Shown piece by piece: positions 17,171 to 28,530 of a stretch of 64,000 nucleotides of DNA (positions are counted from its first letter, which is position 1; each line of letters opens with the position of its first letter). Both the position numbers and the translations under genes were made by a program. This stretch comes from Parus major (taxonomy: Eukaryota; Chordata; Aves; Passeriformes; Paridae), in NCBI RefSeq assembly GCF_001522545.3, contig NC_031779.1, positions 4,523,122-4,587,121 on the forward strand. The letters run 5' to 3'. The notes under the pieces are model-generated. The model saw only the letters and a program-made list of their open reading frames with translations. It did not search any database and was not told the DNA's origin.

Positions 17171-19859
17171 ATTCAACAATCTCTTCTTTGTGATAGTTAA
17201 GCCCATGGGAGCTTACCAAAACACCAGGTCCCTATTGTCCAAGGGTATTAAATTATCTGTTTAGATCAAGCAGAATGTAGTGGATGCTTCTGTTTCAGAC
17301 ATTAAGCAGTTGGGATAGGACTAAATAGACCAGGATGCTTGACATGTGCAAATGGAGCACATGCTCACAAGGGACACTCAGCAGCGTTGTGAACTAATTC
17401 AGCACACACAGAGTAGGCATTAAATAAATTGTGCATTACCATTTGGTGGGGAGTAATAAGCAAAGAGATCTCAAAGTCTTCAGCTTAAAAGGAGTAATAG
17501 TGCATGTTTCACACTGTTTCCCGATATGTCTGGTGTGCTCTTACTCAAATAGATTAATAGTGGAAATAACATCTGAAGGCTTCTCTGAAAAATGGCAACA
17601 CATTGAGATTTTTTATTAGATTGAAAATCCCTATGCTGTGATAAAATTGATAAGATCTCGTGATCAGTGTTAGAGGAAGCAAAGACCGAGTGGCACCATG
17701 GGGGAATTCTCTTTGGTAGAGCAGGGTGCTGTGGCAGAGGAGGAAAACCTCTTTGTCAGAGTGAAATTGTCCAGATGTGATACAGAGAACATCATAGTCT
17801 GTCAAAATTACAAAGGGCTTTCTTTTTTTTCTTTTCCCCCATAGGTAGCAGACTGAGGTTGGCTTGCAGATGTGGATTCCTGTAAAAACTTTGCCAATTC
17901 CATTAGTGTCCCTTGAAATGGGCTGCTCTGGACACACGATATTTTGCTCGATTAAGACTTCATTCCCAATTGTCGTGTTAAACCAGGAAACCTGTTACCC
18001 TTTCTCAGAGGGTAGAATTAATCCCCAAGATTTATTTAGAATAACTTTATTTGGTACAGGCTGTAAGAGAATACTGGTCTCAGTAATGCCAGCTGCGGAC
18101 AGTGCTTGGTATCACTGCTATGCATTTTATTAATTACATGAAGCTTGTGAGAACCGTGTACTTGCTTTTCCTCTTGGAACAAGGGGTTTGGTTTTGCTTC
18201 TGATCACTTTTCCTCTCTCCTTTATTCTACTTAGCCCTTCTCTCTATCCCTCAGTGAGAAAAACAGTAACACCACCCCTTTTTACTCCTACAAAATGACT
18301 GGTGTAGTGCAATTCAAAACCAGAAGAGAGAAAACCTGGAACATACATGTCATTCTTTCCATATGCATAAGGCAGTGCATTCTTACATTTCTAGATATGC
18401 ATTTTTATATTCAAATCTCATACCCCTGTTACCTGCACTGTGATAATCACTTGAAGAAAAAGCAGCTGATATCCTTACAGTAGAAGGACAACTGTGATTA
18501 TGCACCTTTGACTAAATCTTTTGTGCCCTTGAGGAAAATCAGGCTGAGTTCTCAGCTGCTGGTGTGGGCATTGGCACAGAGTGGGGATCACATCTGACCT
18601 GGGCACTGAAATGTGACTTCTTCAGAGCTTTCCTTTAATTCAGGGAATGCCCTTTGTGCATAGCTCACAAGACTGGCAGCATGGCGAAAAGACATGAAGA
18701 ACAATACTTTACACATTTTTTATTCTGGCTTTTATCCCAAGAGATCCCACAGAGCTTCAGTAACTACCATGGAACCTGCCTTTAATGAAGAGGAGTGACA
18801 GGCCTCAATTGTTTCAGCACATTTTCATGAAGGTTTTTTCCTCTCACAGTGTGGTTCACTTTTGTGTCTCTGATGGTGAGGGGAGGGGGAGGAGAGCTGC
18901 GTTTGGGGAGGTTTATATCTTTGCAACTCTGCTGGTATCCCCGTGAGACAGAAGTAAAGGATTTTTTTGTCTGTAGCTTCAGGATAGTAGCACACAAGAA
19001 GGATGCTCACTGTGGCCGTGCTGTTCTGAAAGGACTTCATCTCTGCAAAACTTCCTTACATTTGCAGGGGTGATGTGACCTGCTGCTGCTCTTAGAGTGA
19101 AGTTCATTTGCTCCTGGTATAGTAAATTGTCTTTGATAGTTCATGCAGACACACACTCTGCTGAAATTCAGTTGTCAGCACGGTAGAAAAAAGTACTCTG
19201 TGTGTCATAGTGGAAGGGGGAAAATTAGGTTCTCTTTATACACGTGCTTGGCTGGGGCAGGTGACCTAAATGGCCATCTATCCCTGTCACTAACTGCGGC
19301 CTATCTCTTTGCTTTGGAATAAAACATAAGGAGTCTTCCTAGGCTAGGTCAATTATGGGTTTCCTTGCAGAATCAACTCCTTGACTTGTGGAGCATCTTG
19401 ACTGTAATCTACTTATAAACTGAACTAGTTAAATGAAGACTTAGATCAGAGGTTAAAACCAGAGATCTTAGAACTGGATAAGCCAAGTGGTGCTGTGTTT
19501 GGTTCTCGACACTTTGTGTTGCTGCTAAGGAGCACAAGCTCCTTTTCAGAGTCCAGTTCTACTAATTAAACATGACACTTTATTAAATATGTAAAACCAC
19601 CCAATTGTCAAGTACACACAATGTACAGCAAAGACAGTTGAGCAGGAATGCCTGGCTGCAGGCAGGGATTTGCAAAGTCTGCAAAAACCCCCACAAGGGA
19701 TGGGGACGGTGAGTGCTGCACTACATCGACTCCTGCAGAAGTGTGCTGTACTTTTCATCTTCCTTCACCGTACCTACATGAAAGGATCTTCTGGAGGGGC
19801 AGATGTTGGCCTCCTACCAATTCTAAATAATGGATGGTACCAGCATTTGTGTTCTTTTT
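17171..19859. other. Intergenic sequence, no established gene
   Basis: A 48-codon frame at 17698-17844 starts with a strong initiation context (GGCACCATGG) and ends exactly on a strong acceptor-like pyrimidine tract; I do not trust it as a gene. A 127-codon frame on the opposite strand overlaps it. Otherwise nothing is recognisable. Confidence 0.6.
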
Positions 19860-20190
19860 TAGTGGAGCCAGTTTATGCCCTGTTTTACTGGCTGCTGTAT
19901 CCCAAGGAAATACAGTTTGGAGCCAGCTCTGCTTCCATGTCTCTGATTTGCCTTGCTCAGGATGAAGCTGGGGCTGTCTCAGATAGGCCATCTGGCTCTC
20001 TTGAATGAGCTTATTAGTAATAGTGGGGGTGGGTCTATTAGCCTGGGACAGGAACTCAGAAACAGATGCTTTGTTTATGTGTAAAATATGGCTTCAAGCC
20101 AAAGCGCTAATCATGATTGCCTCTGAAGTGGTTCTAATCATCTGTGTGAGACTGCAGCCGCTCTCATGGTGTTTGTACAAGCTGGTAGTT
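19860..20190. promoter_or_regulatory. Candidate conserved non-coding element with paired TAATC sites
   Basis: High-complexity sequence, unlike the drifting AT-rich flanks. It contains the palindrome AATCATGATT (20109-20118) and a second TAATCA at 20135, so three bicoid-type (Otx/Pitx-like) TAATC cores lie within 32 bp, followed by a CATCTG E-box. Enhancer identity is an inference from motif clustering only. Confidence 0.25.
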
Positions 20191-23029
20191 TAGAGGTGTT
20201 ATGTACAAGATATTTGTAGTCATAATTTCTCCAAACAGGTTAAGGCAAACATTATGAGAATCAGCATATTAATGTGCTGTGTTTCAAATTAGAATTATAA
20301 ACACACTTTCCTCATTGGAGGCTTAATCTGCTAGGAAGAAGCCAGATGTTTACTGATGATACCATTATTTAGAAAGACCTATCAAACTAAAACAAATTGT
20401 TGTTGTTTAACTGGAGGAAAGCCTAGTTTTATGTATCAACTTAATAAAAGAGCTCTGTGCTGAGACAGAAGGTTTATTCTTCAGGTAGTTGGTGAAACAT
20501 GGATCCAAGCAGATGTGAAGGTTCCCTTTCTGGCCTTAGGACAACAAAATGAGGTGTGTCTATGTTTCTATAGCCTGTGTGAAGTAAGTAATAACAGAAA
20601 ATTAGTAGTTCTGGCTTATTTTTACCTGAAAATCATCCTTGAGGCTTTTTAAGGTTTCAGTTAGCATTAAAAAAAAGGGTAAAATAAAAGTAGAAAGTGT
20701 TGTGGAAAACGGAAATTTTAGACATTACGATTTAATCAACCCAGGACAATCCTGTTTAATTATGTATTTTTTTTTTCTGTTTCTTATCTGAAAATGCCTT
20801 TCTGAGAAGGGGAAATTATGACTGGGCAATTCACATGAATGGTTAAAATCAAGGTTTTAATAATAAATTCTGTCATTTGTTTTGAAATGGTATTTTATGA
20901 TTAAAAAACAAAAAGTGATTGTTTCAGGCAGGGTGGCTTTATCCAGTCTTTCTTTTTACTTTCTTTTTACTTTTCATTGTTTCCACACAGGCTTTCCTCA
21001 TAGACATTTGAAATCAAGGCAACTGTGTGAATCTGTCCCATGGTCTGCAAATTTTTCTTCCATTGGTCTCTCGATAGAGTATATTCCATATTGCATAGGT
21101 TTTGCATCAAAGCACCTTTGCTTTTTTCTTTCATTATTCTTTCCCATTTTGGCACTGTATTCCAGTCTTGCCTACAACACCAGATTCTGTGCTTTTACAA
21201 TAGCATGAAGTTTACCTTTTTTCTAAAGCATCTGATCTTCAAAATATGCTTAAAACCTAAGCCAAAATGTTACTGTGCCAAACAAAGGTCTTTGTACTGC
21301 ACAAGGGAAAAGGAAGGTAGAGTACAGGGTACATCCTCCAAATGTAGGATGTGATATTCAAGATAAGTGCCACACTTGTATGATGTACATCACACTGTCT
21401 GTGGATACATAAGTTGATATTTATGCTGTGGTCCGGTGGACTTGTACAACTATCAAAGGAAAACTGTCTTTATTGAATCCTCTGTGTGTGTGTGTAACTT
21501 CAAACTGTCACTCTACAAAGTAGAATATTTGTAATACTGTGAGACACACCTGAAATTTGTTCATTTTGTTGTTTTTTGAATTGATGTTTCCTAAAACATA
21601 TGCTATAAATACCTAAAGTACTACAGTTATTTCCATGTAGAACAGATATAAACTATGCCTTTCATTTTTTAAGAAAGTAAGGTGGTAATGTGAAAGTTCT
21701 GGTTTAGCTACAAACAGACTGTGAGTTCCAGTTTCTTGGGATGCTAAGAGGCATATAGGAGAAAATAGTAAATATTCAATGGAATAAAACCTGTCATCAC
21801 CTGCCTGCATCTGTTGTTAATTAAACCTTGTAATCTTTTCTTTTTCCCTCTTGATTGCAGAAATGGAAAGGTTGGGTAAGTAAAAGCACACCTATCAACC
21901 TTTTGATAGTATTAGAGAGCTAAGCATTCTCAGTTTTCTCACTGAAATCTTCTTAGAGGTCTGGACTTGCAGGAACACACGATAGCTCTGAGCAAAGCCT
22001 GTAACACTGCTCCTAATGTAGCCCTTTTGTGGCTATCCACTGCAGCCCATGAAATGTGCAAAAATAACTCATGGTTCACAAAACACCTCAACCCACCTAG
22101 AGTGTAGAAGCTTAATTGGTAGAAATCCCTGCTGGACCTATCACTATCCTATCTGTAATCTTACTGGGCATGGTTCTCAAAGGACAGACACAAAATGAAT
22201 CGTTGTTTAATTTGTCTTCTGTGCGTCAGAACTTCGCAAGAGCACAGAAGACCATCAAATAAATAGTCCTTTCTGTTTTAATTAGCCACTTCTTCATTTT
22301 TTGCAGCTACTTTCTTTGGCAAGTGCATCATTGGCTTCCCTTGCCTTTCAAACTGAGGACAATGGTACAAGGGCATCAAAGAGGAGGGGATCTTTTGCAT
22401 GTATCAAGAGGCAACTTTCGTGTTCCTGGCATTGTCTAGACTGAGAGCTGTGGCTTGTATGAGGAGTTTTATTAATAGCTGTGTGGAATTCTCTAAGTAC
22501 TGGATGTAGTAATGACTGCCGTGAGTTTTCTGTGTATTCAGTTCATAAGGAGCTCAATGGCATTTATGCCTTCATAACAAAAGGCAGATGTAAAACACTC
22601 CTCTGCTCAGCAATAGATTCAAACAGAAGATTGCTGAAAAATTAAAAATATAATTGAGCCCTTTTTAAAGACTACTTCAAAACTGTGCAGGTGCTATTTA
22701 GTTAGATATTTGGTTAGGTGGTAAATCTTTTGTCAAGAGTGAAGAGAGTATCAGGAAGTAACTGTGAGGCAGATTCAATGGTCCTTCCCAGAGAAAAGCT
22801 CCCACTGACTCATTCAATAGACACCACAGTATTTGACTGAGAAGGAATGAATTTTACCTTCATAGGCTGAAAATATCTAATAAAGGGCCCAAGTGGGTTT
22901 TCTTTGAAGTCAGCTGGGGCTATTCATTGACGGAGCCACTGTTCAGCCTAAGTGAAGGTGTCTGGCCCAAAAAACTTTGGCTAATGTTGCACTGTGCTAA
23001 AATAATCTGAGAATCAAACACAGAACAAA
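20191..23029. other. Intergenic sequence with a candidate 15-nt microexon
   Basis: No established gene. The notable spot is 21861-21875, where a long pyrimidine tract with TTGATTGCAG is followed 15 nt later by a consensus donor. Short GT run at about 21483-21496. The rest shows nothing I recognise. Confidence 0.6.
21861..21875 (+). other. Candidate 15-nt microexon (or decoy splice pair)
   Basis: TTTTTCCCTCTTGATTGCAG precedes AAATGGAAAGGTTGG, which is followed directly by GTAAGTAA. Both splice signals are close to consensus. If spliced it would add five codons in frame (K-W-K-G-W in one frame). No partner exon is proven, so this may be chance. Confidence 0.15.
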
Positions 23030-23160
23030 TCTAACATTTCACTTAATGAGTCTATTATACCATGTTTCCCTAGGAAACTTGTAATTATAATTAATTACCT
23101 CAAATCTGCTGCTAATCCATTTGAGCTTAGAAAAGACATGAATTTTAAGGAAGTTAATTT
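23030..23160. promoter_or_regulatory. Candidate homeodomain-site cluster
   Basis: GTTTCC-CTA-GGAAAC, a perfect inverted repeat at 23064-23078, is followed at 23081 by GTAATTATAATTAATTACC, which holds three overlapping homeodomain cores, then by CTAATCC near 23112. The combination of ordered motifs in little sequence suggests a regulatory element; there is no direct evidence. Confidence 0.22.
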
Positions 23161-24096
23161 TCTGGTGCTGTGTTACTGTCTTTGAACATTTGAATATTTG
23201 AAGTAACATTACAACTGAAGGACTTTAATTTTACATATCTCTTCAAATTCTCCTCAAGCTCTCCCAATTCTACATTTAGTTGCTGTTGAGCAAATGCTTA
23301 TAAAAATTATTTGAGATGGGAAGAAATAGGGAGACTTTGTATTTACATTGGCTCAAAAATAATATTTTTCTTTATATTTTCAAAGTGAATTAAAAAGAAA
23401 TGACATTCCTGCATTTCTATAAGCTAAAGAGGGATATGGAAATGAAAATGCTATCACTTCACCAATTCTCAAAGAAAGTATTTTGGACTCAGTTTCAGAA
23501 CCTCCAACTGTTTGTCAGTTTTCAATCCAACTTCTTTCTCACAGATATATGTGAGATAATGTTTTTAAGGACACCTGCTAAAAAGTGTTATATATAAAGT
23601 GTATTATAGCAAATAAATTATTATACCAAATGCAGGACAGATGTAAGTCTGTGTGAGCATCTGTATACTGAACATGTTGATTTACATTAGCTGAAAAAAT
23701 GTCTGCTACTGTTGCAACAGCCAATAACTTGACTTCCATTGAGAAGGGTGGTATTTAGTCTATTTAGTTTAGGAACTGAAATTTAAAAGGTATTAGAGAG
23801 CTGACCAACCCTGGCAAAAGAAATCTCTGTAGTATTGAAAACATGGGGTAAAGAACTGACTACTGAGCTCAGCCTTAAAGGAAGTTATAATGAGACTTAA
23901 CCTTGTCTGTTATCTATGATCTTTTTAGTGTACCATTCTAACAGCTTTTTCAACAGGACCTTAAATGATTAAGGAACTACAGTTCTAGTTTCATAAAGGC
24001 TTTGAATTAGTATTTCTGAATGTCTACCTTATAATCACAAAAGTGATTAGTGCCCTAATCATTGCAGATTGCCTCTGTCCAGGGAGGGTGAAATAA
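23161..24096. other. Intergenic sequence, nothing recognised
   Basis: AT-rich, with no repeat or gene that I can identify. I looked here for a minus-strand polyadenylation signal that would serve the candidate exon at 24097-24229 and found none convincing. Confidence 0.6.
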
Positions 24097-24229
24097 TCAT
24101 TCTATTTCTTGAAAAGCACTGGCTGAAAAAGCCCCAACAGTGACACCAAAGCAAACCAAGGCAGGTGTTGCCATACCGAATCTTTCAGGACCTACATTTT
24201 CCTGCAGCTTCTTCTCTAGCTCAGATTTT
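24097..24229 (-). other. Candidate minus-strand exon with a possible membrane segment
   Basis: On the minus strand an acceptor CTTTCCAG (24237-24230) opens a frame of about 44 codons that ends in TGA at 24097. It reads SELEKKLQENVGPERFG, an amphipathic charged stretch, then TPALVCFGVTVGAFSASAF, hydrophobic enough to span a membrane, then QEIE. That order recalls small single-pass membrane proteins, but I do not recognise the protein. The frame is also open for about 64 codons upstream of the acceptor with no obvious meaning. A chance frame is the more likely explanation. Confidence 0.15.
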
Positions 24230-26398
24230 CTGGAAAGAAAACAGTACATTGATAAGATCTGGGCTAAAGAATCAACTGTTCTGAAAGTTGACCCTTGTAA
24301 ATGGAAGAGAAAGCAGTGAGATATCATCATTATACCCATAAACTGGTTTGTTTTAGAGAAAGTACTGAGTGACTTGAAACTGATCCAAATTGTCCTTAAA
24401 TATCGTCTGGTTTGTGACATTGTACTTCCAAGGGTGTGGCTTGTGGCTCTTGCACAATTTTACTGTCTGGCACTGTGATGTAATTTTATCCTTAAAGAAT
24501 GCTAAGTATTCATGGAGTAAGTGTTTTATATATATGTGCTCTTTGCTTATCCTCTTCCTGCAGAATAGCCTCATGTGTGACTTGCATATTCTTGTTCAAG
24601 ATTCCCTACTGAATAATTTTTCTCTGCCATTTAAAATGAGTCTTTTAATACCTGGAAAGTCATAATGCATATGAAACAGATGGAGTAAGAATAGAACTTA
24701 GACCTTTCCTCACTTTGAAGTAATTTCATAGGTTTAAAAAACAGTTATGATAATTATATGAATTTTAGTTTTGCTTCTCCTAATGGATTGTAGGATTGCA
24801 AAGTAATGCCATCAGATTTTCATTTCTGCCTTGCCCTCCAATTAGTTATAGGAGCTACAGGCCATACTCTTCACTTTTAGCAACTGCTATCCTGAAGACA
24901 GGAAATTGATTAGAAGAATCTAGTCTGGGCACCGAGGGAGGAATTTTACTTCAGTCACACCAGTTCTGGGAAGCTTCTAAGAGGGAACAGGTTCATTTTT
25001 GTAGTACATTAATAGTTAATGTGCCATGTGAGAAAGGCCATTATGAGAAGAAATGTGGTGATGTATAAATAGGTGAGGAAAAGCTTGAGCTGATCCATGT
25101 TTCTACTCTGTTCTGCTGCTGTTTCTCATTCTTTTGTATCTACCAGCCTTTAACTCCTTGTGGCAATGGACAAGTGGAAAGGTTAGACAGGGAATTCTGC
25201 TGCTTTACTTTCTCACAGCCAGTGTCCCACACAGCAAAACTCTCCTTTTATGCTGGCATTGACATTTTTACTAATATTTCTTAGCATATAAGAAAGCATG
25301 GAAATCACATGCCGGGCTATGAATACCTGTGACCTGTATTTCAATGGATCTCTGAATATTTGGTGGTGGCTTTCTTCTTTTTCTTCAACTTCAGCACCAT
25401 CAGTGATTTTGAGAGGCTTTGTAGGGGGGCTGTTTGATTTTGTGTGGGAGATAGTTTTAATGCACTCTTTCAGAAATCCTGTTATAGAGAAACCCTTGTA
25501 AAATATTTCCCACTACTCTATAAAACCCTATAATTCAAAATACACATAAAAAGAAACAAAACTATTTGGTTTAAGACAACTACACACATGAAAGCTCCAA
25601 AACAGGACACTGACTCACATGACTACTGTTCTGACTTTTGTCTGTTATGCCTTGTTCCTCAACCACATATTGCTTTGCACTACCATAATCTCTATTTTTG
25701 TATCTGATAAATTAATACAAATTGAATTCAGAGTCTTACTTCAGCAAAACTTTCCTCACTTTCTTTGGAAAATATGCATAAATAAATTAATAAATGATTA
25801 ATGTAATAAGAATTGTCTAATGTGCAATATGGATATGACTAGGTCCAATGGTTTCTAGGAAGTGTTTGTCATGCTAAAGATAAATATTTATGAAAATGTT
25901 GTATCCACAACTATTCTTTTTAGTCCAAGCAAATCACAGGTTAAAAGCTTTAGACTCAGAACATTGACTTTAAATTGCTGAAATAAATGTCTTTGTGTAC
26001 CACTTTTTGCTGAGAACTGTTCAGTAGCATAGTATAAATATATATACATATATAGTTTGGGTTTGGGCAGTTGGGTAGTGTTTCAGATCTAGCTAAGACA
26101 GTTTTTTATAATATTCATTATATCAAGAACAAATTACTCATGATCTTCTGTGGAAGTCAAAAAGATTTTTTTAAACAGCAGTTCAGTGTGGGCAGTAGAC
26201 AATAATGGGGTTTTTAGGGTCTTTGGGCTGTCTATTGAGGAATGGAATTCAGCTGTCTTTACTCAGGTTCATAGCACCCTGATCTGCCAGAGTGCTCTTA
26301 TGCCATTATAGGTGGCAGCCTTTTTGCAGTAAAAATGGATTTGCTGAGGAAGTGCAGGAAAATGAAGTGCACAGGTAGCTCAGTCTTGGACTAAAGCA

Positions 26399-26401
<3 letters not shown>
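24230..26401. other. Intergenic sequence, nothing recognised
   Basis: AT-rich with scattered short open frames. A small TA-rich alternation lies at about 26037-26054. No gene or mobile element identified. Confidence 0.65.

Positions 26402-26442
<41 letters not shown>
26402..26442 (+). repeat. (GT)n microsatellite, 41 bp
   Basis: Uninterrupted GT repeat of about 20 units. Long pure arrays of this kind are usually polymorphic. Confidence 0.98.
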
Positions 26443-26443
<1 letters not shown>

Positions 26444-28192
26444 CAATGGGTAACACGGCTTAGCAGCCAATTAGGCTGGCAGTTGTGGTTAATAGAAGTA
26501 CTGAGTGTATACAGTCTCCAGAGCATCCTGTAGATTACATGCACATTCCCGCTATGTATGTGATATATATAAAGTTAACTTAAAGTGTATTTGTATTAAT
26601 TGTGATTTTCCTGAGAACACTTGTAAAAGTAATTTCCGCAGGCACTGCATTGCTATCACGAGATCTATTAATTCCAGTGTTATATCTGTAAGAAGACAAG
26701 CCCTGTGATTAGGGATGGATTGTGCTGGAGCCTCACCCCTTTTAGCAGTGACATTTCTGCAATAGTACCAGAGTAGGTACTAATGACAGTGTCGATGCAC
26801 CGTGTACCCACCACTGGGGCTTTGTGTCTGTGTGTTTGGGACGAGACTGCTGGGAAAGTGACTGACCTGTTTGCAGACTGGCTGCTCCATCCTCCTTAAT
26901 TCCTGAATCCAGAGAAGTTGTTTCATATTAAGATATAGATAGAAGCAGCATGGATGTTAATCTGCAGCTCTTGTGCCAAGTTCTGTCAGTGAAGGTTCTT
27001 TAAAAATGGTATTTGCAAATTATGTATAAAATATTTTTTTTTCAAGAAATTAATTCTTGAACAGAAGGTTTTTTCCCCTCCACAAGGTTTTATAGTGGTT
27101 TAGTTGGGTTTCTTTTCAGTAGTTACTTGTATTTTTTCGGAGTTTCCTTATTTTTCTTAGCTCCCTGATGTGTTCTTGTGGAAAAAAAAAAAAAAATCAG
27201 ACTCCAAATGCCTTCTCTGCCTCGGGTGGCCTTGGATATGCAAATCTGTCTTGAATAGCAGAGGAGTTGATAACTCTGGCCTACAGCTCTCACACAAAGG
27301 AGACAGATTTGTCTTCTTTACCCCCTGTTTTTCTCCTCAGGAACTCTGTTCTTGGTTGACAATATAAAGCAAAATGAAGAAAAAAATGAAAAGCCCGCTC
27401 TAAGCAAAGTAAGAGAAAGGGGAGTAAGGAAAAAAAAAAAAGCACTGCTTGTGCTTCAACCAAATAAATTGCTTGCTGCATTTTTTTTATAGGTGTCTCT
27501 CATTGTTTTTATTCTCATTAGTGGAAATGAGGAGTAAAATATTTGTCAGGCTTCCATATTTCCCCATTATCATTGTATTTGTCACAATATGTCACTTTGC
27601 AGAACAAATCCTTCAGAGGGGCCCTGAACCATGATTGCTGGAAAAAGGTATGAATTGTGTTGTCTACAATAAACTCAGTATGTTAAAGAAAAGGGAAATA
27701 CCTCTGTGGACATGATTGGAAGGAAAGGTGGCTATTTGTAAACATAGAAGAAGAAAACCAAATCTGTCTTGTTTATCAGACATGTTTCAACAGTGACAGT
27801 CTTTTTATTACTCATTTAGATTTAGTTTACTATTTATAGCTTTAAATGTTCGATTAGTGGGTTGATCCTTCTTGTAGGTTTTTATTCTTCATTGGTTGGT
27901 AATTGAGGTATTTGTTTATATTAATTTCCTTAAAGTATGCAGTTAAAAGAAATTAGTATTGAGGCTTTGAATAGTAATTGAAAATCAAAGCTTTTACACG
28001 GTGGTTTGTCACAGAAGGTGCTGTAATACACATTTCACAGCAATGTTCTTAGAGACGATTTGCTAAGCTGGTTACTGACCAACTATTGCTCACCTTTTAT
28101 GTATCACTGGGTAAATGCAGCAGCTGGGAAAAACAGTGCTACCAACACTTGTAAATTACTTCTTTTTTCTTTTTTTTTTTTAATCTGATCAG
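26443..28192. other. Intergenic sequence, nothing recognised
   Basis: Contains a run of 15 A at 27182-27196 and an A-run at about 27430. No gene seen. Confidence 0.65.
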
Positions 28193-28530
28193 GTTTACAG
28201 TACAAATGAGAACTGCAATGCCATAATTAGGAAACTGAAATTGGAAAGGACTGGTTCTTGTCTAACAAAAAAAACCTCTACAAAAGTTCAGCAGAGGGAA
28301 TTTTTGATGTAGCAGGACTGTTAACAGCTGCACTAAATTAGAAGCTGCCTATGGAATCCATAATAAAACAGACAGTGAAGCTTCAAACAGAATTTCCATG
28401 ACTGAGTATGCCTATGTTCCAGACCCATCTCTGGGTGTTTTTGCTTTATAACCTTCATTCTTTCCAATTTCCTTTTTCTGAGTTTGTATTTTAATAAACA
28501 ATAATGCAATAAAAGAGTTCTCTGATGTTA
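28193..28530 (+). other. Candidate 3'-terminal exon of an unknown transcript
   Basis: A very strong pyrimidine tract (about 28160-28180) and CTGATCAG acceptor open a 39-codon frame (28193-28309) that stops at TAG; it begins VYSTNENCNAIIRKLKLERT. A TAA lies in the same frame just inside the tract, so the open frame begins at the acceptor. AATAAA occurs at 28493 and 28508, about 180 nt after the stop, followed by a TG-rich stretch. All parts of a last exon are present, but each is common in AT-rich DNA. An alternative acceptor is at 28200. I do not recognise the peptide. Confidence 0.2.

Noticed and set aside
17554..17937. 127-codon minus-strand frame
   Set aside because: No recognisable domain, and it overlaps acceptor-like and low-complexity sequence.
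26402..26442. GT array as a possible regulatory Z-DNA element
   Set aside because: It is an ordinary dinucleotide microsatellite with no promoter or gene near it.
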